The notes beneath the pieces are model-generated. The model searched no databases, had not been told where the DNA came from, and saw nothing but the letters and a program-made list of their open reading frames with translations. A DNA stretch of 64,000 nucleotides from Luteibacter sp. (GTDB lineage: Bacteria; Pseudomonadota; Gammaproteobacteria; Xanthomonadales; Rhodanobacteraceae): assembly GCF_009912395.1 (NCBI RefSeq), contig NZ_WNDO01000002.1:248001-312000 (forward strand), in the 5' to 3' direction. Of this stretch, positions 9,962 through 18,633 are shown one piece after another (the first letter of the stretch is position 1; each line of letters opens with the position of its first letter). The position numbers and the translations under genes were made by a program.

Positions 9962-10932
9962 CCGATATGGACACGACGAGCATCCACGAGAGCGAACGGC
10001 AGGCCCGGGCATGGCTCGTGCGCCTCACCTCAGGTATCGCCATCCGCGAGGATGGCGAAGCGTTCCGGCGCTGGTGCGACGCCAGCCCGCTTCATGCGGA
10101 AGCCTTCGCCCGGACGCGACGCATGTGGGACGACCTCCGTCCGGCCATCGAGCATCGGCGTGACGCCCGCGCCCGGGGTGATCGTCCCGCGCCCCGGCAT
10201 GGCGTACGCATGGGACGTCGCATGTTCATCGCCAGCGCGGTGACGGCATCGGTCGCCGCCGTGGTCTTCGCACGCTACGGCCTCGGCGTCGGCCTTGCCG
10301 ACCGGGGCCCCAGCCTGCGCACCGCGGTGGGCGAGCAGAAGCGGGTGCAGGTCAGCCACGGCGTGGCCGTGGAACTCAATACCGATACCGATATCGGCCT
10401 GCGTTCCGCCTCCGGTCATGTCACGGGCATGCGCCTGCGCGAGGGCGAGGCGGTGGTACGCATCGATCCCGCGCGCCTGGATCCTTTCCTGGTCGAACTC
10501 GAAGACGCGCGCGTGCTGTCGGCGCCCGGCGCGTCGTTCGCCGTGCGCTGTGTCGACGGCGTCTCGTCCGTCACCTGCCTCGACGGCCAGACCGTCGTGC
10601 AACGCGGCGTGGGCAAGACACTGGTGAAACCCTCCCAGCAGGTCGCCCTGGAAGGCGATGGCGTGGCGCCCGCCGTCGCGGTGAATCCCGACACCGCGTT
10701 CGCCTGGCGCGAACGCGTGCTGATCTACGACAACCAGGCCCTGGCCGAGGTCGTCGCCGATATCAATCGATACAGGCCGGGTCGCATCGTCATCACCGAT
10801 CGCGCCCTGGGCGAACGACGCGTGCATGCGCGTTTCACGCTGGACCAGATGGCCGATGTCGCCACGCTGATCCACGACGCGTATGGCGCGCACGTGACAC
10901 ACCTGCCCGGTGACTGGGTGCTGCTGAGCTGA
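9958..10932 (+). CDS. FecR/VreR-type transmembrane anti-sigma factor
   Basis: The 324-residue protein starts with the DUF4880-type cytoplasmic sigma-binding helices (ERQARAWLVRLTSG and the FRRWCDASPLHAEAF motif). One membrane segment follows (about residues 88-108, MFIASAVTASVAAVVFARYG), then the periplasmic FecR domain. It ends in an STN-like DUF4974 domain (ALAEVVADINRY ... VHARFTLDQM). The ATG overlaps the sigma-factor stop by four bases. In FecR systems this protein holds the sigma factor at the membrane and releases it after regulated proteolysis triggered by an STN partner; here that partner would be the VreA-like protein upstream. Confidence 0.88.
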   Translation: MTDMDTTSIHESERQARAWLVRLTSGIAIREDGEAFRRWCDASPLHAEAFARTRRMWDDLRPAIEHRRDARARGDRPAPRHGVRMGRRMFIASAVTASVAAVVFARYGLGVGLADRGPSLRTAVGEQKRVQVSHGVAVELNTDTDIGLRSASGHVTGMRLREGEAVVRIDPARLDPFLVELEDARVLSAPGASFAVRCVDGVSSVTCLDGQTVVQRGVGKTLVKPSQQVALEGDGVAPAVAVNPDTAFAWRERVLIYDNQALAEVVADINRYRPGRIVITDRALGERRVHARFTLDQMADVATLIHDAYGAHVTHLPGDWVLLS

Positions 10933-10957
10933 CCGCACGATAGGAACCGTCGGAACG

Positions 10958-10975
10958 ATGAATTTTTCGTGACAG
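10958..10975 (-). promoter_or_regulatory. Possible Pho box upstream of the two-partner-secretion pore gene
   Basis: Read on the minus strand, CTGTCAC is followed after four bases (GAAA) by AATTCAT, keeping the 11-base spacing of a PhoB box (seven of seven and four of seven half-site matches when C is allowed at the last position). It lies 94 bases before the pore gene. Orientation is opposite to the gene, and the second half is weak. Confidence 0.3.
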
Positions 10976-11068
10976 CGGTTCAGTGCCACCCGGGCCCAGG
11001 CGTCTTGTGGGCAAACGGATCGACAGGGGAAGTTCTCAAGTGGCTACACGTGCAGTACGGGTGAGCGC

Positions 11069-12679
11069 ATGATGCGTGTCACGACCTCGCGGAGCGCGCG
11101 CGCTCTCGCGCTGGCCATCGCCTTCGCCCTATGGGCCGATGTGTCCGCCCAGGAAGCGCCGACGTCCTTCGACGTGAACGAATACGTCGTCGACGGTAAC
11201 ACCACGCTGCAGCCGCTCGACATCGAGACGGCCGTCTATCCCTTCCTCGGCCCCGGCAAGTCCATGAACGACGTGGGCGCCGCGCGCGACGCGTTGCAGA
11301 AGGTCTACCAGGCCCATGGATTCCAGTCCGTCGTGGTGGATATTCCCCAGCAGCAGGTGAAAGGCGGCGTGATCCGCTTCCAGGTGACGGAGAACGCGAT
11401 CGGCCGTGTTCGCGTGGAAGGCGCCACCTATCGCTCGCCCAAGGACATCCGCGACGCCGTGCCGGCGCTCAAGGAAGGCGAGGTGCCGAACTTCACCCAA
11501 GCGCAGAAGGAGCTCACGGACGTTAACCGCAAGGGCGGTAGCCAGGTCGTGCCCGTGCTCACCCCGGGCAAGCTGCCACAGACGATGGACGTGACGCTCA
11601 AGGTCAACGATACCTTGCCGCTGCACGCCAGCCTCGAAGTGAACAACGACCATAGCGTCAACACGCCCGAGCTGCGCACCATCGCCAGCGTGCGCGACGA
11701 CAACCTGTTCCAGAAGGGACACGCCGCGTCGCTGACCTACATCGTGGCGCCGCAGGATCGCAATGCGGCCGAAGTCTGGGCGGGCTCGTACCTGGTGCCG
11801 TTGAACGCGGACTGGAGCGTGCTGACATCGGGCTACAAGTCCAACAGCAATGCCAACGCGGTCGGCGGGAGCACGGTGCTCGGCAAGGGCAATGCCTATG
11901 GCTTCACTTTCCTGCGCACGCTGCCGAGCCACGGCGAATATTCGCAGTCGCTCGCCTTCGCGATCACCCGCAAACACTTCGACCAGAACATCACCTTCGG
12001 TGCGGAGACGTCGAAGGCACCGGTGACCTATATCCCGCTGTCGGTCACCTATCAGGGGCAGTCCATCGGCGAGAAAGCGAGCAGCACGATCTCGCTGGGC
12101 GCCACGGCGGGTTTCCGGGCTGGTGGCAGCGATGCCCAGGCCTTCGACAATCAGCGCTACCGGGCCAATGCGAACTTCCTGTACGTGAAAGCCGAAGGCG
12201 GGCACGTGCGCACGTTCGCCGACGGCTTCAGCCTTGCCGGCCGTCTGGCGCTGCAAGTGTCCACGTCGTCGCTGGTCTCCAGCGAGCAGTTCGCGGCCGG
12301 TGGCGAGAGTACGGTGCGCGGCTATCTCGAAGCGGAGCAGACCGCCGACCACGGCGTCATTGGTTCGCTCGAACTGCGTACGCCATCCATCGCCTCGCAC
12401 ATCGGGCAGTGGGTCAACGACTGGCGCTTCCATGCCTTCCTGGACGGCGCGCACCTGGTGCTGATGAACGCGTTGCCGGCCCTCGTCGACCCCAAGAACC
12501 CGTCCGCCGGCAGCGTGCGCAAGACCAGCTACGACCTTTCCAGCGCGGGCATTGGCACGCGCTTCCAGATCTTCAACATCGCCACCGGCGCGATCGAAGT
12601 GGCCTATCCGTTCCAGAGCAGCCAGGCCACTCGCGCGCACGACACACGCATTCATTTCTCTCTCAAGGCAGACCTCTGA
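11069..12679 (+). CDS. Two-partner secretion outer-membrane pore (TpsB/PdtB-like)
   Basis: The 536-residue protein has a signal peptide ending SAQ. Two POTRA domains follow (about residues 30-180: FDVNEYVVDGNTTL and IGRVRVEGATYRSP), then a 16-strand ShlB-type barrel with the conserved VRGY motif of loop 6 (STVRGYLEAE, about residue 413). It should recognise the TPS domain of the giant haemagglutinin encoded at 18634 and pass it across the outer membrane. Pore and adhesin genes are separated by the ExbB/ExbD/TonB genes, as in the P. aeruginosa pdt locus. The ATG at 11069 is immediately followed by a second ATG; either could be used. Confidence 0.9.
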   Translation: MMRVTTSRSARALALAIAFALWADVSAQEAPTSFDVNEYVVDGNTTLQPLDIETAVYPFLGPGKSMNDVGAARDALQKVYQAHGFQSVVVDIPQQQVKGGVIRFQVTENAIGRVRVEGATYRSPKDIRDAVPALKEGEVPNFTQAQKELTDVNRKGGSQVVPVLTPGKLPQTMDVTLKVNDTLPLHASLEVNNDHSVNTPELRTIASVRDDNLFQKGHAASLTYIVAPQDRNAAEVWAGSYLVPLNADWSVLTSGYKSNSNANAVGGSTVLGKGNAYGFTFLRTLPSHGEYSQSLAFAITRKHFDQNITFGAETSKAPVTYIPLSVTYQGQSIGEKASSTISLGATAGFRAGGSDAQAFDNQRYRANANFLYVKAEGGHVRTFADGFSLAGRLALQVSTSSLVSSEQFAAGGESTVRGYLEAEQTADHGVIGSLELRTPSIASHIGQWVNDWRFHAFLDGAHLVLMNALPALVDPKNPSAGSVRKTSYDLSSAGIGTRFQIFNIATGAIEVAYPFQSSQATRAHDTRIHFSLKADL

Positions 12680-12716
12680 CCGGCAGGTCGGACCACAGAC
12701 ATCCAGGGGTATCACC

Positions 12717-14492
12717 GTGAATCGATTTTTGTTCCTGACCTGCTTGCTGTTCCTCGGCCTCGTGCCGATGGCGCACGCCGACGCCTCGTGGTGGAACCAG
12801 GACTTCTCCTTCCGCAAGGCCATCACCCTCGACACCACGGCGAAGGGTGCCGCCGTCACGGCCGCGCCGGGACGCACGCCGGTACTGGTTCGCCTGCACT
12901 CGGGCAACTTCACCTTTGACGGCGTGTCGGAGACGGGCGCCGACGTGCGCTTCGTCGCGGCCGACGACAAGACCCCGCTCAACTACCAGATCGAAAGCTT
13001 CGATCCGGTGCTGGGTGTCGCCCTGATCTGGGTCGACGTGCCGCAGCTGGGCGCCGACGCGCAGCAGCAGATCTGGATGTACTACGGCAACCAGAAAGCG
13101 CAGGGCGGTGACAAGGGCGCCGCGGTGTACGACGCCGACTATGCCGCCGTGTACCACTTCGAGGATGCCGCCGGTACGCCGCCGCGCGATGCTACCGCCT
13201 ATGGCAACAACGCCGTCGGTAACGACATCGTCACGGTCGATGGCGTGATCGGCAAGTCGGCCCGCTTCGACGGCAGCAAGGTGGTCAACCTGCCGGGCAG
13301 CGTCTCGATGAACGTCGCCGAAGGTGGCGCCTTCTCCTTCAGCACCTGGCTCAAGCTCGACGCGCTGCCGGCAGGCCGCGCCATCGTCTACGCCCGCCGT
13401 CAGGCGGAGCACAAGCTGCTGGTCGGTTTCGACAACGGCGTGCCGTTCGTGCAGGTCGATGACGCCACCAGCGCTGCCGGTGAGCCGGTGAAGGCTGGTG
13501 CCTGGACGCACCTGGCGGTGACGGCCGCCGACGGCAAGGTCCAGTTGTACATCGACGGACGCCCGTATGCGACGCTCGATGCGAAGCTTCCCGCGCTGAC
13601 CAGCCAGGCCACGCTCGGTGGCGATGCCGCTGGCCAGGCCGAGACCTTCGTGCCCTTCGTGGGGCAGATGGACGAAGTGCGCCTTTCGCGTGTCGCCCGG
13701 CCCGCCGCGCTGATCGCGCTCGATGCGCAGACGCAGGGCGCGGAGTCACGGCTGCTGGTCTATGGTGCCGACGAAAAGCAGGCGGGCGTCGGCTTCGGCT
13801 ACTTCGGTGTCATCGTGAAGTCCGTGACCGTCGACGCCTGGGTGGTCATCGCCATCCTGCTCGTGATGGCCGCCATCTCCTGGGTCGTGATGTGGCAGCG
13901 CGCCGCCTACGTCAATCGCGTGACCCGCGCCAACGACGACTTCCTGGATGCGTTCCGCCAGCAAGGTCGCAACATTCTTGCGCTGTCGCGCGATCCGACC
14001 GCCTCGCGCCTCCAGGACGCTTCGCTGTATCGCCTGTACAAGGTGGGCGCGGGTGAAGTGTGGAGCCGCCGGGACGACGACGGTCACGACCATATCGCGC
14101 CGGAATCCATCGAAGCCATCCGCGCCACCATGGACGCCACCCTGTTCCGCGAGAACCAGCGCCTGGCCAAGTCGATGGTGATGCTCACCATCGCGATCTC
14201 GGGCGGTCCGTTCCTGGGTCTGCTCGGTACCGTCGTCGGCGTGATGATCACCTTCGCGGCCATCGCCGCCGCGGGCGACCTGAACGTCAACGCCATCGCT
14301 CCGGGTATCGCCGCGGCGCTGCTCGCCACGGTGGCCGGCCTGTTCGTCGCGATCCCCGCGCTGTTCGGCTACAACTACCTGCTCATCCGGAACAAGAACG
14401 TCACCGCGAACATGCAGGTGTTCGTGGACGAGTTCGTGACCCGCCTGGCCGAGCAGCAGCGCACCATCCAACCGTCCGCCGTGGCGGCCTGA
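12717..14492 (+). CDS. exbB: ExbB/TolQ-family proton channel fused to a periplasmic DUF2341/LamG-like module
   Basis: The 591-residue protein starts at GTG 12717 (AGGGG upstream); an upstream in-frame extension overlaps the pore gene and is rejected. A signal sequence ending AHADA leads a DUF2341 domain (SWWNQDFSFRKAITL, about residues 25-130) and a concanavalin/LamG-like jelly roll (about 140-320). A membrane segment follows (about 365-388), then the MotA/TolQ/ExbB domain with two further membrane helices (about 482-518 and 531-557; GGPFLGLLGTVVGVM). Ordinary ExbB is about 240 residues. The fusion places a large, possibly glycan-binding domain in the periplasm. It pairs with the ExbD and TonB genes downstream to couple proton flow to outer-membrane work. 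Confidence 0.9.
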   Translation: MNRFLFLTCLLFLGLVPMAHADASWWNQDFSFRKAITLDTTAKGAAVTAAPGRTPVLVRLHSGNFTFDGVSETGADVRFVAADDKTPLNYQIESFDPVLGVALIWVDVPQLGADAQQQIWMYYGNQKAQGGDKGAAVYDADYAAVYHFEDAAGTPPRDATAYGNNAVGNDIVTVDGVIGKSARFDGSKVVNLPGSVSMNVAEGGAFSFSTWLKLDALPAGRAIVYARRQAEHKLLVGFDNGVPFVQVDDATSAAGEPVKAGAWTHLAVTAADGKVQLYIDGRPYATLDAKLPALTSQATLGGDAAGQAETFVPFVGQMDEVRLSRVARPAALIALDAQTQGAESRLLVYGADEKQAGVGFGYFGVIVKSVTVDAWVVIAILLVMAAISWVVMWQRAAYVNRVTRANDDFLDAFRQQGRNILALSRDPTASRLQDASLYRLYKVGAGEVWSRRDDDGHDHIAPESIEAIRATMDATLFRENQRLAKSMVMLTIAISGGPFLGLLGTVVGVMITFAAIAAAGDLNVNAIAPGIAAALLATVAGLFVAIPALFGYNYLLIRNKNVTANMQVFVDEFVTRLAEQQRTIQPSAVAA

Positions 14493-14502
14493 GGCCAGGA
14501 CG

Positions 14503-14910
14503 ATGCGCGCTCAAGACGACGACAAGCCGTACGACGACATCAACATCACGCCGATGCTCGACCTGGCGTATGTGCTGCTCGTGATCTTCATCATCATGAC
14601 CACCGCGTCGGTGCAGGGCATCAAGGTCAACCTGCCCAAGGCCAGCGCGGCGGTGAGCATGGCCAAGCCGCAGACCAAGGCGATCACCATCTCCGACTCC
14701 GGGCAGATCTTCCTCGATGCCTATCCCGTCACGCTGACGGAACTGGAAGACCGTCTTCGCGCCCTGAAGGCGCTGAACCCGGATTTCCCCGTGGTGGTGA
14801 AGGGCGATTCGACGGTCCAGTACCAGAAGGTGATGGACATCCTCGACCTGTTGCGCCGCGTCGACCTGCCGCAAGTCGGCCTGGTCACCGGCAAGCCGGC
14901 GAAGGGATGA
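14503..14910 (+). CDS. exbD: ExbD/TolR-family biopolymer transport protein
   Basis: The 135-residue protein has the family layout. A short cytoplasmic N-terminus ends in DINITPMLDLAYVLLVIFII, whose membrane aspartate (Asp in MLDLAY) is the proton-carrying residue. A periplasmic domain follows (KAITISDSGQIFLDAYPVTL). It lies ten bases after exbB and four before tonB, so all three form one operon. It is expected to assemble with the ExbB fusion protein and energise TonB, and so perhaps the TPS pore region or other outer-membrane components of the island. Confidence 0.93.
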   Translation: MRAQDDDKPYDDINITPMLDLAYVLLVIFIIMTTASVQGIKVNLPKASAAVSMAKPQTKAITISDSGQIFLDAYPVTLTELEDRLRALKALNPDFPVVVKGDSTVQYQKVMDILDLLRRVDLPQVGLVTGKPAKG

Positions 14911-14914
14911 GCGC

Positions 14915-15595
14915 GTGAGCCAGAACGATTCCCGTCGCGGTTCGCCCCGTCGTTGGCTCGGTCCGGCGATCGGCATCGTCGCGCTGTTGCTGGTGGGTGC
15001 GCTGGTATGGCACTTCTCCGGCAACCGCGTGGGCGTGCGTCGCGAGGCACCCCGGGTGGCGACGATCACGCCGCTTCCTCCGCCTCCGCCGCCACCCAAG
15101 GAAAAGCCGCCGGAGCCAAAGAAGACGGATGAGCCCAAACCCGTCGACGAAAAGCCGACGGAAGTCCCGCAAAAGCCGGTCGACGCACCGAAGCCGAGCA
15201 ACGACGTCGCCAAGCAGGTGACGATCAACGGCGATGCGCAGGCGGGCAGCGACGCCTTCAACATCGGCGCTGGCTCGGGCGGCGGCATGGTCGGCTCCGG
15301 TGGTGGCACCGGTACCGGCACCGGTAGCTACGACCAGTACCTGGGCTACGCGATCCAGCAGGCCATCCAGCGCGACGAGCGGGTCAATCGGCTCGTCTTC
15401 GAAGTACGCGCCGACATCTGGCTGGACGCCGACGGCAAGCTGACCCGCGCCGAACTGGTCGGCACCAGCGGCAACACACGAACCGACGAAGCGCTGCTGG
15501 ACACTCTGCGGTCGATGCCACGCATCGACGTCGCGCCTCCGTCCTCGCTGCGCTTCCCCCTGCGCGTCGCCATCCGCGGGAAGCGCCCCGCATGA
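14915..15595 (+). CDS. tonB: TonB-family energy transducer
   Basis: The 226-residue protein has one N-terminal membrane anchor (about residues 15-37, WLGPAIGIVALLLVGALVW). A Pro/Lys-rich periplasm-spanning stretch follows (about 52-85, with eight consecutive prolines or near), then a Gly/Ser hinge. The C-terminal TonB domain (about 150-226) includes FEVRADIWLDADGKLTRAEL and a Ser-Gly-Asn turn. GTG start. The last codons overlap an upstream ATG of the porin frame. There is no TonB-dependent receptor barrel in the window, so its outer-membrane client is unclear; the VreA-like protein shares its C-terminal fold. Confidence 0.9.
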   Translation: MSQNDSRRGSPRRWLGPAIGIVALLLVGALVWHFSGNRVGVRREAPRVATITPLPPPPPPPKEKPPEPKKTDEPKPVDEKPTEVPQKPVDAPKPSNDVAKQVTINGDAQAGSDAFNIGAGSGGGMVGSGGGTGTGTGSYDQYLGYAIQQAIQRDERVNRLVFEVRADIWLDADGKLTRAELVGTSGNTRTDEALLDTLRSMPRIDVAPPSSLRFPLRVAIRGKRPA

Positions 15596-15636
15596 CGACC
15601 GCCACGCCAAATCATTCGTATACCCGGAGAGTTCGC

Positions 15637-17343
15637 ATGACCATCGGAAAGGCCCGCCAACGTCCCGCGCGAGCCATCATGGCCCTGGCCATCGGCCTGG
15701 CCCTGTGCGCCGGCACGACGCACGCACAGAGCGCTCCGTCGGAAAACGCCACCATCAACCTCGTGCGCCTGCTGGTGAAGCGGGGCGTGCTGACCCAGGC
15801 CGATGCCGATGGCCTCATCGCCCAGGCCAACGCGGACGCCACCCAGGCACAGAAGCTCGCCGGTACCGCCAACGCGGTGCCTGCTACGCCGGGCCAGGTG
15901 CGTGTCACCTACGTGCCCGAGGTGGTGCGCAACCAGATCAAGGACGAACTGCGCCAGGAAGTCGTGGCACAGGCCAAGAACGAGCATTGGGCTGAGCCGG
16001 GCAAGCTGCCCGAATGGCTCGACCGCGTCACCTGGACGGGCGACCTACGCGTACGCGACGAATTCCATTACTACGACAAGGGCAACGCGTTCCCCGTGGT
16101 GGACTTCGCCTCGCTCAACCGTACCGGTCCGTACGATCTGAACGGCGTCAATGCGCCGCCGCTGTTGAATACGCGTGAAAACCGTACCAATTCCCTGCGT
16201 ATCAGCGCGCGCTTCGGCATGCTGCTGAACCTCGGTGAGAACGTGACGGCGGGCATCCGCCTGGGCACGGGCAACATCAACGATCCGGTGTCGACCACGC
16301 AGACCCTGGGTGGCGGCCTGACCAAGAAGAACATCTGGCTCGACCAGGTCTGGATGGCATGGCAGCCGACCGACTGGGCGAAGGTGATCGGCGGCCGCAT
16401 GCCTAATCCCTTCATGAGCACGAACCTCGTCTTCGCGGACCACCTGAACTTCGACGGCGTCGCCGGCAAGTTCGACCTGCCGATCGCCGACGGCTTCCGT
16501 GGTTTCGCCACGGCGGGCATGTTCCCCATCGACTACCAGGGCGACGACTTCCCGTCGTCGGCGGCAGTCAAGAACGCCAGCCGCGACAAGTGGCTCACCG
16601 CGGCGCAGATCGGTGCGTCCTGGAAGTTCAGCGAAGATGCGGAGTGGAAGCTGGCGCTGGCCTATTATCGTTTCGACAAGCTGCGCGGCCAGCTTTCGTC
16701 GCCGTGCGCACTGTACCTCGGCGTGAACTACTGCAGCACGGACGCCAGCCGTCCGACCTTCATGCAGAAGGGCAACTCGCTGTTCCTGATCCGCGACATC
16801 ATCCCGGATCCGAACAATCCGACCAACTACGCGCAGCCGCAGTTCGTCGGGCTCGTGTACGACTATCACGTCGCCAACGCCACGACCCAGCTCGACCTGA
16901 AGGTGGCCGATACGCCGCTGCGCCTGGAAGGCGACTACATCCGCAACATGGCCTATCACCGTAAAGACGCCTTCGCCCCGAACGTGGGTCTCTCGCGCCT
17001 GGTGAACAACTTCGGCGCGGGCGATTTCACGGCCGACAACTACAAGAGCGGCCCGGTCGGCTGGATGCTGCGCGCGACGCTCGGCAATCCGAACCCGGAC
17101 GCTGCCGGCGACTGGAACGCGAGCGTGGCCTACAAGTACCTGCAACCGGATGCGACGGTCGACGGCCTCAACGATCCCGACTTCCGCCTGGGCGGTACCA
17201 ATGCCAAGGGCTTCGTCCTGAGCGGTAGCTACGGCCTGTCGAAGTTCGCATGGTTGACCACGCGCTACCTCAACGCACGCCAGGTCTTCGGCGCGCCGCT
17301 GGCGATCGACGTGTTCCAGCTCGAAATGAACGCACGGTTCTGA
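15637..17343 (+). CDS. Putative porin (Porin_5-like outer-membrane barrel)
   Basis: Translation from ATG 15637 is preferred because GGAGAG precedes it; the upstream ATG at 15592, overlapping tonB, has no ribosome site. The 568-residue product has a signal peptide ending THAQ and a short helical region (INLVRLLVKRGVLTQADADGLIAQ). A long barrel of alternating strands follows (WTGDLRVRDEFHYYD, NSLRISARFGMLLNL), ending in a C-terminal phenylalanine (NARF), the usual outer-membrane insertion signal. The layout is that of the uncharacterised putative-porin family. Inside this operon it may supply phosphate or another small solute; that is an inference from context only. Confidence 0.8.
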   Translation: MTIGKARQRPARAIMALAIGLALCAGTTHAQSAPSENATINLVRLLVKRGVLTQADADGLIAQANADATQAQKLAGTANAVPATPGQVRVTYVPEVVRNQIKDELRQEVVAQAKNEHWAEPGKLPEWLDRVTWTGDLRVRDEFHYYDKGNAFPVVDFASLNRTGPYDLNGVNAPPLLNTRENRTNSLRISARFGMLLNLGENVTAGIRLGTGNINDPVSTTQTLGGGLTKKNIWLDQVWMAWQPTDWAKVIGGRMPNPFMSTNLVFADHLNFDGVAGKFDLPIADGFRGFATAGMFPIDYQGDDFPSSAAVKNASRDKWLTAAQIGASWKFSEDAEWKLALAYYRFDKLRGQLSSPCALYLGVNYCSTDASRPTFMQKGNSLFLIRDIIPDPNNPTNYAQPQFVGLVYDYHVANATTQLDLKVADTPLRLEGDYIRNMAYHRKDAFAPNVGLSRLVNNFGAGDFTADNYKSGPVGWMLRATLGNPNPDAAGDWNASVAYKYLQPDATVDGLNDPDFRLGGTNAKGFVLSGSYGLSKFAWLTTRYLNARQVFGAPLAIDVFQLEMNARF

Positions 17344-17354
17344 GGAGGATTCGC

Positions 17355-17981
17355 ATGAAACGCACGCTCATCGCCCTCGCGCTGCTGTCGATCGTACCGG
17401 GCGCGTTCGCCCAGACCGCGAGCCTGGAAAGCCGCTTGCGAGACCAGCTGCGCGAGACGCGCTCGCAGCTGCAGTCGTTGCAGGCCGAACAATCGCAGTG
17501 GGCGGCCGAGAAGGCCGCGCTCGAGAAGGAACGCGATGCCGCGAAGCAGGATGCCGAGACAGCCCGCGCGGGGGTCAAAAAGTCGACAGGTATGTCGCCG
17601 GAGGCGAGCAGGGTGCTCGCCGAGGAGCGTCAACGCAGGGAGGCGGCGGAGGCCGGTCTACAAAAAGGGAAGGCGGACGCGGAGTCGTCCGCAATGGCGC
17701 TGCGCACGGCGGAGACCGAACGCGTGCGCCTGGCCAAGGAACTGGATACGGCGCACGGGCAGGTCGATGCCTGCACCGCGCGCAACGTGCAGATGTACCG
17801 CGTGGGCCAGGAGGTGATCTCGGCCTACGAAAACCTGGACGCGAGCGACGTGTTGGCTTCTCGCCAGCCGTTCGCCGCCAAGGCTCGGGTGAAGCTGGAA
17901 AACGCCGCGCAGTCCTTCGGCGACCGGCTCTACGAGCAGCGTTTCGATCCGCGTGCGGGGCAGGCTTCCGCCTCCCCATGA
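17355..17981 (+). CDS. Exported coiled-coil protein of unknown function
   Basis: The 208-residue protein follows the porin gene by 11 bases, with a strong AGGAGG before ATG 17355. A signal peptide ends AFAQ. Most of the mature protein (about residues 20-140) is a Glu/Lys/Ala heptad-rich coiled coil, and the C-terminal part (DACTARNVQMYRVGQEVISAYENLD) is compact with one cysteine. I know no precise family. Position between the porin and the haemagglutinin suggests a periplasmic accessory, for example a chaperone for the giant exoprotein, but this is guesswork. Confidence 0.7.
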   Translation: MKRTLIALALLSIVPGAFAQTASLESRLRDQLRETRSQLQSLQAEQSQWAAEKAALEKERDAAKQDAETARAGVKKSTGMSPEASRVLAEERQRREAAEAGLQKGKADAESSAMALRTAETERVRLAKELDTAHGQVDACTARNVQMYRVGQEVISAYENLDASDVLASRQPFAAKARVKLENAAQSFGDRLYEQRFDPRAGQASASP

Positions 17982-18035
17982 ACCAGGACCCTTCAGCCCA
18001 GTGGTTGGGCGCAATGGAATGTAAAGGAAACCGCA

Positions 18036-18575
18036 ATGGACAGGGACGTCCCCTTCCGTCGGCGTGGTGTAGCGAGGCAAACCATGTATCCGGACCATGA
18101 CATCGCCTGTACGCCCGAATACCGCGCGCAGCGGCCGCGACACTCGCGGGCCCGCGCCGAGGTCGATGTACGGATGGGTGGCATGAGTTGCCTGCATGCG
18201 CTGTCGGAAATGCTTCGCCAGCTCTATGCGGCACGCCAGGGCAAGCAGGCGGACCTGCTCATGGACCGTTGCTCCAGCGCCGCGCTGGAGAAGCTCCTGG
18301 GCGAATCGTCCGCTTTCCTGGGGGCCAGGGTGCGCTATGCGGTGTCCGACCGACTGCGTCACCGTAAACCCCAGTTGGACGATACGGCGATGCCCACGAT
18401 CCGGGCCATCGCCAGTGTGCTCAACGCGTGGCTGCATGACGGGCGCCGGCTGGCGATTCGCAATGTGCTGCGCGAACTGAGCGCGGACGAGCTGAGAGAG
18501 CTTGCCGCGCTTCCCGAATTGAACGACGAGGTGGCGTCGATGACCGGTGACTTCGCGGGCGGAAGCTCGCCGTGA
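18036..18575 (+). CDS. Hypothetical cytoplasmic protein in the haemagglutinin operon
   Basis: This 179-residue protein is not recognised. It has no signal peptide. The first 45 residues are Arg-rich and the rest is predicted helical (LHALSEMLRQLYAARQ; VLRELSADELRELAALPELNDE). AAAGGAAACC before ATG 18036 supports that start; an internal ATG at 18084 is the alternative. It sits between the coiled-coil gene and the haemagglutinin gene, on the same strand, with gaps of about 55 bases. It may be island-specific. Confidence 0.55.
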   Translation: MDRDVPFRRRGVARQTMYPDHDIACTPEYRAQRPRHSRARAEVDVRMGGMSCLHALSEMLRQLYAARQGKQADLLMDRCSSAALEKLLGESSAFLGARVRYAVSDRLRHRKPQLDDTAMPTIRAIASVLNAWLHDGRRLAIRNVLRELSADELRELAALPELNDEVASMTGDFAGGSSP

Positions 18576-18633
18576 CCGGCGCCACACGACAGGGCGGCCT
18601 CGCGTCGCCGCATTCCGTATCCCGAGGTCAGTC

